Assembly (NCBI GenBank): GCA_910890315.1
Contig: CAJVGD010000002.1
Coordinates: 2,170,001-2,234,000, forward strand
Reading direction: 5' to 3'
Source: Serendipita indica DSM 11827
Taxonomy: Eukaryota; Basidiomycota; Agaricomycetes; Sebacinales; Serendipitaceae
Length of the DNA: 64,000 nucleotides
Shown here: positions 11,660 to 22,738 of the stretch, in pieces
Position numbering within the stretch: position 1 is the first letter of the stretch
Layout of the letters: each line of letters starts with the position of its first letter
The notes under the pieces: model-generated
Databases searched by the model: none
Seen by the model: the letters and a program-made list of their open reading frames with translations, nothing else
What the model was told of the DNA's origin: nothing
Made by a program: the position numbers and the translations under genes

Positions 11660-12486
11660 AGATAGAGGCGGGAGAAGGGGACAGTCGGGGTCGAAGTGGG
11701 TGGGATCAGCCAAGCGAAGCACCTGGGGGTTATATACGCAGTCGTGGGATAGACGAGTTCTCCCGACCGACCGGCCCACAATCACGTCAGTTACCGATTC
11801 TACGGGACCGTATGGGCTCAGAGAACCTCCCTTGCGGGCTCACAGAAGCGGTCTCCACCAAACGCTGACTGGCCCGAATAGCTGGGAGAGTACAGGCGGA
11901 TTGAATCGGACGAAATGACATATCCTGTGGAATACGGATTGCGTCTTGCCATTTTAAGGAATTGCAGGGTCATCGTGCCACCTCTCCAGGCCACGAGGCA
12001 ATCCATCCAGTTCGGATGATCCTGCATCCCATAACTCGCTTAGACTGATGCGAAAACCTGCCGTAGGGCCTTTGTCGGAACTTTCCAAGCTCTTCGATGT
12101 ACACTCTCGCTCCTGTTCAGTTCGATCACGAATAGGCTTCACCATTCACTTGTGGTCAAGTCACCCGTCGAGCGGAGTTTAAACTATACTCAAGCCACAA
12201 CCCCTCCTAAAGGTGCCTCTGTACTACAATCTTCCGGTTTATAATCGGAATTTAATCCAAAAGTGTTTTTCAGGACGTTTCTCAGGGGCTGTCAGATTAC
12301 GACGTATTTGTCTAAATTTGTCATTGTACCTTGGCTCGCTCACAAACGAGGGAAACAATTCACGTCAACAATCGGCTTTGCTCTTGTCCAATTGAGTCTT
12401 GCTACTGCCAACAGTCGCAGCACGATAGTTCCAACCTGTTTGCCACAAGCATAGGGTCTCCACTATCAAACCTTCGACCCTTCACT
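11660..12486. other. Divergent intergenic region, lipase to FunK1 relic
   Basis: About 830 bp with only short unsupported reading frames on both strands. It must contain the lipase promoter. I see no terminal repeats, transposase fragment or RNA gene. Confidence 0.4.
11730..11736 (-). promoter_or_regulatory. TATA-like box upstream of the lipase
   Basis: The minus strand reads TATATAA about 71-77 bp upstream of the chosen lipase ATG (11659). The spacing is compatible with a core promoter, which mildly favours that start over the Met at 11785. Confidence 0.35.
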
Positions 12487-14282
12487 ATGAATATGGAAGA
12501 TGCTCCATCGCCAGAATGTTTGATGAATCCGGACAGTCTGCAGGATTGGCGCAGGTACATATATCCCGATATCAACCAGCAAATCGAGGCATTAGATATG
12601 ATACAAGAGCTTTGTCCTGTGATAGATGAGCTATTCGTGCAGAGTGGCCCGTCGAGTATTGTGCAAAATCCTCCGTCAAACATCATCTCGTATCTCAACG
12701 CGGTCAGTGCTGAACTGGCCGACAACATCAGTATGTCCTCACATGCTCTATGAGCTTTTCTCGTCATGCTCAGCTTAGATGACAAGATAGTATTTAAAGT
12801 CATATTGATTCAGCTCTTGTGATCAACTCAAACTCGACCTTTACGATTTCTGTTTCCCCAGACGAAATCTACAATGATCTCATGGTGCTGCATGCAGGGG
12901 GCGCCGTCGGACGAAGAACAATCATTATCGCGAGTTTGAGAGAGCCAGATTTGGTTATCAAAGAGCGATACGTTAGACACGGGACAAGACTCAAGGAGGG
13001 CGAACTATTGACCAAAATTCACGCAAAGGGGCAATTTCTGGTATCGTTCGTCTCAAGCATTATGGAAAAGGCAGGCCGTTTGCAGAGTTCAGCACAATCC
13101 GTGAAATGTTGATGATCATTTATGACCTCTTGGAAGGCTAGTGTTTATCTCTTTTTCGATTGTACGCTGAACTTCCCCCGGTTGTCCGCCTCCTCTACAG
13201 AAAACGCAAGGTCCTGCATGGTTACATAAGCCCTGGGAATATACTCTTTGAGATTTGCCCCTAATGGAGCAATGCACCTACCTGACATTGAGGATATGTG
13301 CTTTTGCCACTGCCTACTCGATCCGGGTATAGTGACACCGTGAGTTAGCAAGATGAATACTGGTTCGAGCTTACTCACAAGCTAGATCTTTACTGCATGA
13401 GCGTCTCCGTGCATCGGTTTTTCTGGCAGACTTTGATTGTGGGTACGACATGGAATCTCTGTCGCCGAAAGATCGCGCAGGTGACATGATATTGTCACTC
13501 TAGATCCATAATGCATGTTTTACTGATGAAGAAGCTGTACAGGGCACACTGTCGTTTATGGCAGTCGCAACAATTGGCACTCGGTCAGCAGTTGATGAGA
13601 TACTACCCATTCCGACAGTTCATGACATCCTTCCTCCTCGCTACCAGAAACTGATTCCAAATCGGCTTAAACACTTCCCGGAAAACGAACCGGAGATCGT
13701 CAAAGCCAAAGCGGTGACATACGGGCCAGAATTTGAACATATTCTACAATGAGATGTCGATTTTGTGTTCTGGTGCATGGTTTGGTGGCTTATTCAAGCT
13801 CAACCGGCGGGTTCCAAGGGTGACAAGCTTCATCTGTCGGATTGGCTGGACTTGGTGGGGCTCAAAATAAGCGATACAACCATCACGTTGTCTCACGCGC
13901 CCTTTACGTTGCATTCCGTCTACGCCGATATCAGCTCCTTGCTCGAGAGCATGAGGGAGCACCTACGCATCGATCCCGGGTCTTCTAAAGACGACATCAG
14001 AAGCAAAGATCCCGATACCTGTGTGAGGTATTCCAGAGACTCATCCTCAACGTTCTTGTGGAGAATAAGAGTGCCAAGTACTTGCGTCTACCAAAGGACG
14101 TTACATGGCATGAGACGGGTGATATGTTTTGGGGTGCAAACGGATCCACGGCAAGCTCAACGACTAGCCATTGTTCCGCTACTTCAGAGACAAAAGCTGG
14201 GTATGTCACAAAGCGAGCACGCGAACAAGGAGAAAGCAGCGATGAGGTGACATTCAGTTGTCTGTTCTGGTACAATGGCTGA
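12487..14282 (+). pseudogene. Decayed FunK1-type fungal protein kinase (upstream tandem copy)
   Basis: Parallels the intact-looking copy downstream nearly end to end, but is degraded. The 5' part (MNMEDAPSPECLMNPDSL... up to LNAVSAELADN) matches exon 1 of the neighbour. The next block (DLVIKERYVRHG, KIHAKG) matches the ATP-lobe region, but the roughly 500 bp encoding the FunK1 N-terminal middle is missing. A one-base frame change follows GQFL, and the sequence jumps straight to GRPFAEFSTIREMLMI, omitting another 35-40 residues. The catalytic loop reads LHGYISPGNILF, so the HRD Asp is gone, and a stop follows shortly. The ADFD and GTLSFMA motifs remain. A further in-frame TGA interrupts the C-lobe at 13750 (neighbour: HILRYDVESVFW). 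Several independent lesions make a functional kinase unlikely. Confidence 0.8.
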
Positions 14283-14952
14283 CGTCCGTTCGGGAGGAAC
14301 TACAGTGCAAGAAGGCTCGAATTGAATAAGACTGTTTACTATATATATAGCTACACCGGAAGTGTATTCAATACTGATTTTATAAACCTTTGCATTGATA
14401 CTATTGTGATGTCAGGATCTATCTTACTCCTTCGCTATCGGAGTCGTCACTATTCAATTAGGATGGCTGTGCTTTGTGCCAACTAGTTGAGATTTCGGCA
14501 TCTTCTATTACTGCATCTCGTAGTTCAGCCCAACCCATAACTGGTGACAGTGCTCGGAGTATATCTTATCTTCTAGTGGCGCTTAGTCCACCACGGCATT
14601 CGTTTGAGGCCTGTTGGGGATATGGCTCGAAGTCCTGTTGATAAACGCTAGTCTATAAATGAGTATCAAATCCATGAGTATATTTAATCGGCCCTTGTAG
14701 AATTTAGAACTGTTGACCCGTGAAACGGGCTGGTTTTGGTGGTGCTCCAGTTCTTGACGCGCACCACGACCATCCGACGCGGCATTGGGCCAGGCTTCTG
14801 AACCGCAACCTCCAACTCAAAGCCCTACAAATACCCGGTACTCGGTTTCTTCTACAGATTTGAGTTAGTTGCTTGCGCATCCACTATCTGCTTTGCTCCT
14901 AAGGCTTACTGACATGGTTCCAATCTTGACAGCACATTTGCGTCGTGGAACA
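14283..14952. other. Spacer between the two FunK1 copies
   Basis: About 670 bp with no conserved coding sequence. It begins with the AT-rich 3' flank of the relic (ATATATATAG near 14341) and ends with the presumed promoter of the downstream copy. Confidence 0.4.
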
Positions 14953-17380
14953 ATGGGGGACTCTACCGCACCTCCAAAGGCCACCGTTGGGCCGAGTCAG
15001 TCTTCACCTCTCAAGCCAGGCCGGCCAATGGTCGATCCAGCCAGCCGAAGCGAATGGAGCGAGTATGTCTACTCGGAACCTGATATCGTCAAGAGTATCA
15101 GTAGCAAGGAGATGATTGCCAAACTGTGTCCTCACGTACACGAGGACTTGAGCTGGGGTAAAGCAGCGAAGTCACAAAAATGCAATACGTCACCACTCAA
15201 CATCGTGGAATATCTAAACGAACTCTCTGTCACAGTATCCAAGACCAAACGTGTTTACCGCTTTCACCTTGATATGTAGAATATTGGTTGATGCCCCTCC
15301 AGCCACTCACAGATTCAAGTTATTCTTTATAGAGACGAGATCTGATGCACCAAAGGATCACCCAACGGGGACAATATGTCGACCAGATTTTGTTGGTTAT
15401 AGGAGAGAACCGCGCAGAAATCTCACCGCCAAGACTATCAAATGGTCTCAAATTCAAGTTACCGGAGAAATATTCGCAAAAGGTGATACAAACTACGACA
15501 CTCGGTCGAAGGCTGGATCGTACGCAGCATTCAACTTGCAAGCACGACCAGATTTGGTCTCTGGGACAGGTTTATGCGTCAAAGGGTCCGATGTCTCGAT
15601 CTATTTCATCAACGCCTCGAGGATCTATACGTGCGATACAACGTTATCGACCCGCAGTGGCAATGTCCCGCGGCTGATCTATGCCTTCATGTGGAACCTC
15701 TACCATCCGAGAGTGGATCCATCCTTCACACTCGATCTGGGACCTCCCCCCGTTTTCTCCCTTGAGGTAACTCCCGACCTCTATAAAGAGACGCTCTCAA
15801 TCTTGCGGGTCGGCGACACACTTGGCTGCCGCACAATGATCCTGGAGGACCCAAAAGACCCTTCTTTGGTCATCAAGGAGCAATATATCCAACCTCAACG
15901 AAGATTCAGGGAGGGAGCGTTGCTGGACAAAATCCACGCGAACGGGAGCCATTTTCCCGGCATCGTCCGTCATGGTTACCATGGAGAAGTTTGTGATACA
16001 GACGGGAAGGTTATTAGTACGGGAGAAGGCGACTATATTCGAGTCAAGACGCGTCTAGTTCTTCTTGACAAGGGCAAGCGGTTTGCAGAAATCGAAACGC
16101 CTCGAGAGATGCTGATGATTGCCTATGATGCCTTGGAAGGTTAGTGGACAAACGCAGCTCACACTATAACCTGCTCATCGTTATGAAGTGATACGCATAC
16201 TTCATCGAACACGGCATATCTTGCATCGTGATATCAGCTCTGGGAATATCCTCTTTCGTCCTTTATCCGAGGTAGATCCAGAATTCGTTCCTCAGGATAT
16301 TGGAGATATGTGTTTTAGCCATTACCTCCTCGAGTCTCTTGGCCTGCGGAGTGATGAATCGCAGTAAGTTTCGAACAAGTCTCATCTTCGGCCGGCTCAC
16401 GAGGTATATTCTTAGATCTTCGACGGTGAAACGCCTCGGCACGTCCCTTTTATTGGCGGATTTTGACTCCGCGCAAGATAAAATGATCGATGATGCGGAC
16501 GGGCGTATGGCTCGGACCGTATGGCATTATATTTTGTGCATATATTGCAAAACTGATCGGCTTTGTAGGGTACATCGATGTACATGGCGATTGCCGTCCG
16601 GAACAATGGGGTCCTGCCCGCGATTGATGAGATACCATGCATACCAGCCGTTCATGAAGATCTCCTTCCTCGCTACCGGGAGCTACTTCCAGATCGACTT
16701 GAACACTTTCCGGAAAACGAATCAGAGATTATCAAGGCCAAAGGAGTCACTTACGGGCGAAAATTCGAACATATTCTACGATACGATGTCGAGTCGGTGT
16801 TCTGGTGCATGGTCTGGTGGCTGCTCCAAGCCAGGCCAGAAGGTTCCGAGCAGGACAAACTCCAGCAAAAAGCCTGGCAGAACTTGATAGGAGCCGAAGA
16901 CAGCCGATACGACGATTATATTGTTTCACGCAAGCGTTTTCCATTCCATCCGGATTATATCGACATCAGCCCTTTATTGGAGAGCATGAGGGAGCACCTC
17001 CGAATCGACCTTGAGTTCTCCAAGGACAAGATCAAGCAGAAAGAGCCAGAGTACCTCTGCGAGGTATTCCAGAGACTCATCCTCAACTTCCTCGTTGAAC
17101 ATCGGAACGCCGAGTTCCTGTGGCTACCAAAGGACATAAAATGGCGCGATATTGAAGGGACTCCAATGGGCAGAGCAATAAACAGCCAGTAGACAGTTAC
17201 GAAGATGTCGACGACTGGGCATGCTTCTATATTTCACGTAGTGGACCAGATCGATCAGCCAAGCGACCACATGGAGAAATTGGACTGGATGCCGAGACGG
17301 TAAGTGCTGGTCAGCCACCTGAACATCATGACTAACATCTTGTTAGGACAAACCACGGGCGAAGAAGCGGGGGACGTAAG
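14953..17380 (+). CDS. FunK1 fungal-specific protein kinase
   Basis: Member of the FunK1 group, expanded in mushrooms and relatives; substrates are unknown. Exons 14953-15250, 15303-16139, 16189-16363, 16416-16518, 16569 onward join in phase. The N-terminal domain includes IKWSQIQVTGEIFAKG. The kinase part shows DTLGCRTMI, SLVIKEQYI (Lys), LHRDISSGNILF (HRD/N), LLLADFDSA (DFG-equivalent DFD) and TGTSMYMA before the C-lobe with HFPENESEI and YDVESVFWCMVWWLLQAR. The frame stops at 17192. However, the other frame continues with DSNGQSNKQPVDSYEDVDD, a consensus intron (GTAAGT...GTTAG) and a basic end KPRAKKRGT with TAA at 17380. The switch sits at a GGG run near 17157-17159, so the true C-terminus is probably 17380. 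Alternative starts lie at 14911. Tandem duplicate of the relic upstream. Confidence 0.8.
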
Positions 17381-17688
17381 CCCCCTTTACATTCTTTCGG
17401 CAAGCGTATACCCTGCTTGTCTCTCTTCCTCATGGCATCAACCTACACATTCTTATTACAAGAGATAGCAACATCAAGAGTGATCATCCGAGTCTTGTAC
17501 CTTCACAATGCCAACAATTATGACCTACCAAGCTTAGTCGAACCTTGCCAGTCCTCAGATGGTTAAAGCGTTGGCTGCTCGAAAATACTAAGGAAATCAC
17601 TGTGTTTTCCACTGCAATTTCACATGCGGATAGATTAGCAATGCTATCGGAAGCTGCCATCCAGACGGTGTGGCATTTCTACCAAACT
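17381..17688. other. Convergent 3' spacer
   Basis: About 310 bp between the FunK1 kinase and the convergent USP-like gene. I see nothing coding or repetitive in it. Confidence 0.4.
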
Positions 17689-20523
17689 CTAGGCTGGAGG
17701 AGCCTTTTCATGGTTTGTTTCGACTGTCTGTGTCACCTGGACTTCGATTGGCCCTGAAGATGGCTGCTCGGTCACCCAGTACTTGCTCTTCCGACCATCT
17801 TGCAGAGCATCCTCCCACTTCTGTCTAGCCTCGTCCGATGGTCCCCACTCTGGCCATTCGTCCGCAGTACTACGCTTCTGACTCGTACCCCATCCATGTC
17901 GTGCAGCTTGCTCCTCCATCTCGATGTCGACTGCCTCTACACTGCTTGCTGTGTCTTCCATAACCACTTCTCGCGCATCGTCATCATAATCTGCTACACT
18001 CTCCCCATTATCCAGCTTTGACAATGGATCTTCCCATAGGGATGTCATCAGAATTGCTTCTTCCTCGCAAGTCATATTCTTCTGTTCTGCTGTACTGGGA
18101 GTGTCGGTCTTGAAGATAATATTGCCGTCGCTGTCGACAATCCCAGAGGTCTCGAGATTGTTCCTAAAATCGTTGTTAAAGCGCAAGATGTCTCTTCTGA
18201 CCGCTGGATGCCACTGAGATAGCTCTTCGAGCAGCTTTGACTCGTTGGCTGCCCTAGAATCGCCGTGATCTTTCTCATTGGGATTCTCTGCATGATCTAC
18301 TGCAGCTTGCTGGTCGTCCTCCAGCGGAGAGAGCGGCGCTGCCTTGCAATATATGAGCATGAAGGGGCCTGCTCCCATATGAAGTCCTGTCGCATCCCCA
18401 AGAACAGTTGCTTCATCAACCTTCATCTGCATTAACGTCGTGTATAACAATGCAGATTCCATACCTTGGCCACGGATTCTTCCATGACTTTGTACCACTG
18501 ATCGTGGGCCCCTTTGACATAAGAATACACATGATCTCGGCCATATACGCCGTCTGACATTAGAACAACTCGCAAGTCATACTTTGGATGATCAGCCACA
18601 GATTATTGAGCATTTCCAACGTACTGGGTGCTTCTGTAGGGCGGTAACATCAAAAATTGTAAGCATCTCCTTTCTTCGCTCTTCAATGAGTTCGTGGGTG
18701 CCTAGACACGTTTGAGAAATGTGCCAATCTATCAGGAAGGAGACAAACGGGAAATCTCGGCCTCCGCAGCACGTAGAACCTTTTGAATCATTTCGAGTGA
18801 TGTCTTCCGAACAACTTCCTCCGGATCCGCAGGGTTATGTGATGCCAGATCGGTGAAGTATTTGATTGAGGCGCGCATATATTTCAGATTTGACCGTTCC
18901 TATTTATCCCATTAATTCGTCAGCCAGGTCCCGTATTGATGCTTACAGGGGCACCTTCGAGCTTCTCTACCTTGTCCTCCAACTCTTTGATTGCTTGATT
19001 CAGCATAGCGCGCACCTTGCGTTGATTGCTGGTAATCTCGCTGTTCTCGTGTAGAAACGGATCGATATAGATTCGTGCTGGGAAGCGGAGTCGATGTTTC
19101 TGTGTCGGTGCAGAAGCTGCCCGGCTTAGGCCCGAGTTGGAAGTCGAGGGTACATATGATTTGAGTATGGAAGACTGGGGAACTGGTCCCTCCTCATGTG
19201 TAATACTGAAGGTGAGCACGTCTGCTGGATCCTCAAGCTTGCGTGACCATGTCAGCTCGTGGAGCAGATAAAGAAGATCGTTATCCGGTGAGTTTATGTT
19301 TGAAGAAATTGGAATTATGGGAAGCTTGCTTCTTGACCCATTGTCGGATTCATGCGCTGCAGCCTCCTCGCTGAAGAATTTGGATGACTGAAATGCGCCG
19401 CTAGGAGGTATCCAGATGGTCGAGCAGAGCATACTCGAAAGATGATATCTGGTTATTTGCACCGAATCCATCACAAAGCGGTTGTAGTATGCTTCGACTT
19501 GCTCCTTGATTGTCTTGAATCCAAGATGAGCAATCCCTCCTTGCGCGCCAGAAATCTCATCTAGGATAACCTCGGCCCTAGTGGACATCCTCATTATAGA
19601 AATACATCTCCAATAGAGATGTATACCCTGGTCCCAAAAGTTGATGACGCCAGGATGCTCCACGGCGTTTCCAAACATCATATGTCTCATGGTTTCATGT
19701 ATCTGCGGAACATGATAGAATGCTTGGATTAAGAGTGCCAGTGCAATAGCATCTGGGTTGTGTGACCGCAGTCGGACTGGGACCTCTGGGCTGAGGCGGA
19801 TTTGACCCCAGATTGGCACTTCAACAAATCGATTTCCGCCCGCGTCGAGCATAGAGTCTTGTAAGGAGGCTGAAATGGCTTTGGACAAGTCGTCGTCTTG
19901 ACGTGATTGGCTATTCGAATATTGATTGTAGCTGTTTGGGTCCGGGTGTGGACCGTATACTGGGCCTGCATACACTGGACCTGTAGTTGTGGCGTAGTTA
20001 TGTGATTCAGTAGCAGCGTTTTGGGTCGGCACGTGCACGAGCGCCATCGAGGATGCTTGAGGACTTGGGCCGGTGACCTCTACATGGATGGGTGAGTTAT
20101 TACCTGAAAATATTGAGTCAGAGCTACTAGAGGTTAGTGATTCGGGACATACGAGCTCTGCCTCGGTCCGTCGCATTGAGGGCGCCTCTACCCCGATTCC
20201 AGAGTTCCTGATCTGCCATTGAAGCACCCAATAATGGATCAATATTCTCATCCATCTGACAGATTCCGTCATAAGAAAGGATAATAGCAGGATTCTTGGC
20301 CTACCGGACCAGAGACATCCATTAAGGAGTCGGTATTCATGCTCAAGATCGCCTCAACTGCTGCGTTTATGTCTTTCGGGTGCTTGAAAAGTGCAGCTTG
20401 ATCCGAAGATGCGTCAGAGGCTGCCCTCAAGCAGTCAAATCCTGGTGCATACCGCGGATTACCTCCTCAGATGCGTCAGGAGCAATCTCCTTTATGAAAT
20501 TGATTTGGTCTGTCGGATCCATG
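17689..20523 (-). CDS. Degenerate USP25/28-type ubiquitin carboxyl-terminal hydrolase
   Basis: Layout resembles USP25/28: a UBA-like start (INFIKEIAPDASEEVIRG, later KDINAAVEAILS), a ubiquitin-interacting motif (DDDLSKAISASLQDSM), then a USP fold. The His box is HPYDLRVVLMSDGVYGRDH with WYKVMEESVAK, ending GPFMLIY, matching the last USP strands. The Cys-box position reads PVRLRSHNPDAIALALLIQA: the G-N-T-C core is absent, so the protein is probably catalytically dead, perhaps a ubiquitin binder. Clear exon borders: 20255-20153, then 20103 to about 18957, followed by three short introns (GTAAGC, GTTTGT, GTACGT) and one GTATGG. The UBA exon (20523-20305) does not read through: the frame changes near 20450, where only a 32-bp intron would fix it. 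The C-terminal tail is acidic and disordered. Confidence 0.72.
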
Positions 20524-20735
20524 TCCATCTTGAGTCAATATATATCGCCCAAGTGGGGTGAGGTTCCAAGTTTGAAAGTCAAGGGTAGCGTAAACATCGA
20601 GAGCGCGGGGCATCCAAGATGCCCTCACAGATGATTTAATTGTCATAGTTTTACAAAAGTCAACAGAAATCGTCCTATTCGGAGAGTACAAAGCAGTCCG
20701 TCAAAGTGGCTACGCCGTCACGGTCCTATGGTAGA

Positions 20736-22590
20736 CTAAGCTTGCTTATCATAGTCTATATGAGCAACTTGCCATTTTGGTTGGCCCTTCTCGGGAATTC
20801 CTGGCGTCCCCACATCACTGTTCTGGTCCGCGAAGGGATCCGCAAACGGATCCTCGTCGTCCAAGAGATTCTGGGTATTATCTCCAGACTCATAGTCATC
20901 ATAGATGTTTCCTTTGTTCTTGTAATCAAACTTAGACGATGTGGACGGACGTCCAGTTGATGTCGAAGCACGAGGAGCCTCATCGGAAGATGACTCGTAA
21001 TCACTGAAGTCGGAAAGCGAGCCGTGGTCATTATTTCTGTGATTGGTTGAACCAGGGGCTGAAGGTTTGATCGGTGGAGGGAGTCTAGATCCCTCATCGA
21101 AATTGAGGTCTTGCAGGTCTGGGTGGGCATTCGCACGAGCTTTGGCGCGCTCTACTGCTACACGTTGCTTCTCTTGTAATCTTTCTAGTTGCCCGCTGAT
21201 GCTGGCACTGGAAGATCTCGCCCAGTTTGGACCAGCTTCGGTACTTTCCACCGCACTCGCCGGAGGCGTCTCATCAGAATCTTCATCAGCCGTTTTCAGA
21301 AGCTAAATCCTATGAGAATTTGGTTCAAACTGACATAATAAGCCTTACCGTATCGTACATGTCCAGTGCTGCAATGATTCGTTCGTTGGTGTCGATAAGA
21401 GTTCCAATGAGCTCTTCATTTTCGACCAGCTAGATGATTCAGGACAGTGCTATGCAAAAAAAAAACTCGATGACGAACCTGGATGTAGCGTACAACTTGC
21501 TTGCGTGCGGCCTTCGCGGCAGTAAGAGTCTCCTGCACACGTGGATTATCCTGAATACTCTCTTTCTCTCTATTGACAAGCTTCAAGGCATTGATAAGAT
21601 TGTTCGTGCACTGGGAGGCATTGGCAATTGAGGTGAGAATAGCCGGCTTCTCCTGTTCAAAGTTGAACGGCTTCCTCTGCTTGTTGGCTGTGGGCCGAGA
21701 TTTGTTTGCAGCAGCAACCTGTCTTTGTTTACGACGTTCTTCCTCGGCTTCTCTCTCCTTTGTCTTTCGATCCTCCTTTTCCTTTGCCTTACGTGCACGC
21801 TCGGCCGCAGCCGCCTCCATCGAAGCGGTATTCGTATTGAGTGATGGTGTTTGTCGGTGTGTCGGCTTCACTGTCGAATATAGTCCTGCCACCACACGCA
21901 TGGATGGCACATCCTTGAACTCTCTATGCCAGCCTCCGAATAGTGAAACGAGGCGCTTCTTGACATTTGCATCCGTATGCGGGTTTGTACTCATTGCTCG
22001 AAGTTGTTCGACCAGGCGCTCGTCGGCAAATGTCTCTGCAAATCCCGGTCATGTGATATCAATATTCGTCGTGAACGCGTACTCTGGAATCTAGAGCCTC
22101 CATTCTCGACCAGAGCCTTCAAGATCTAGCCGATTAGCTAAGTCGAGAACAGGAATATTCTGACGACCGCATACCGTGATTGCACGTATTTGACGGTGTA
22201 CATTGCCGTATTTCAGCTTCTTCCTGATCGCCCTCGATGCTTCCGTCGGCCTGTCCTCCATCAGTCATCGTCGCTAAGCTATCATTAGGTATGAGACGTA
22301 CCCGGTTGCTTGTAGGTTGATCGAATCGACGAGTTCTGGGATGCTTGAGAGATCAGTGAGTACATTAAATGAGCGTATAGCTGGGGCAGTACCCATCCAA
22401 CTCGTCAAGGGCGTAATTCTCGCCACTGAGCCGTTCAATCCAGTCGGAGATGGACGACTATGTGCACAGAATCGTATCAGCACGCTTTAGACGACAATAT
22501 CTTGAGCATACGTGCGGCTTTTCTGACCTCAGCGCAGAGAGGACCGATGACATTGTGGATGGCGAAGAGTCCAAGCCAAGCTTGGTGCAT
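20736..22590 (-). CDS. VHS-GAT endocytic adaptor (Lsb5-like)
   Basis: Predicted clathrin/actin-linked adaptor that reads ubiquitinated cargo at the plasma membrane or endosome. The VHS domain is assembled from small exons: SSISDWIERLSGENYALDEL, DGIPELVDSINLQATG, PTEASRAIRKKLKYGNVHRQ, ILKALVENGGSRFQ and TFADERLVEQLRAMSTNPH, closing with LFGGWHREFKDVPSM. A charged Lys/Glu linker follows. Next comes the three-helix GAT domain (SIANASQCTNNLINALKLVN through LVENEELIGTLIDTNERI), then an acidic tail with DPFADPFAD repeats. Every internal intron has a GT donor and restores the domain. The first exon is uncertain: Met 22590 fits the phase, but its sequence is not convincing. VHS plus GAT without a GAE ear points to the Lsb5/Tom1 side rather than Gga. 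Confidence 0.75.
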
Positions 22591-22738
22591 CTTTTGCTTC
22601 CAGCGCCGACCCACATTTAGACTGAACACTGGCACATATGGCTCCATAATACTCGTTATTATACTACATTTCATACACAGCAATATCCATCCCAACGACC
22701 AGATTTCCGAGCCACTACGAGTCATCGACGCCCAATAA

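Noticed and set aside
11818-12145. Short open frames on the minus strand between the lipase and the FunK1 relic
   Set aside because: No conserved motif, poor starts and no intron-compatible continuation; chance open frames.
12487-14282. Reading the upstream FunK1 copy as an active pseudokinase gene
   Set aside because: Missing blocks, a frame change, an internal stop and stops inside the catalytic-loop exon together point to a pseudogene rather than a selected pseudokinase.
14330-14420. AT-rich run with ATATATATAG as an origin or transposon end
   Set aside because: Too short, with no flanking repeats or target-site duplication; ordinary 3' flank.
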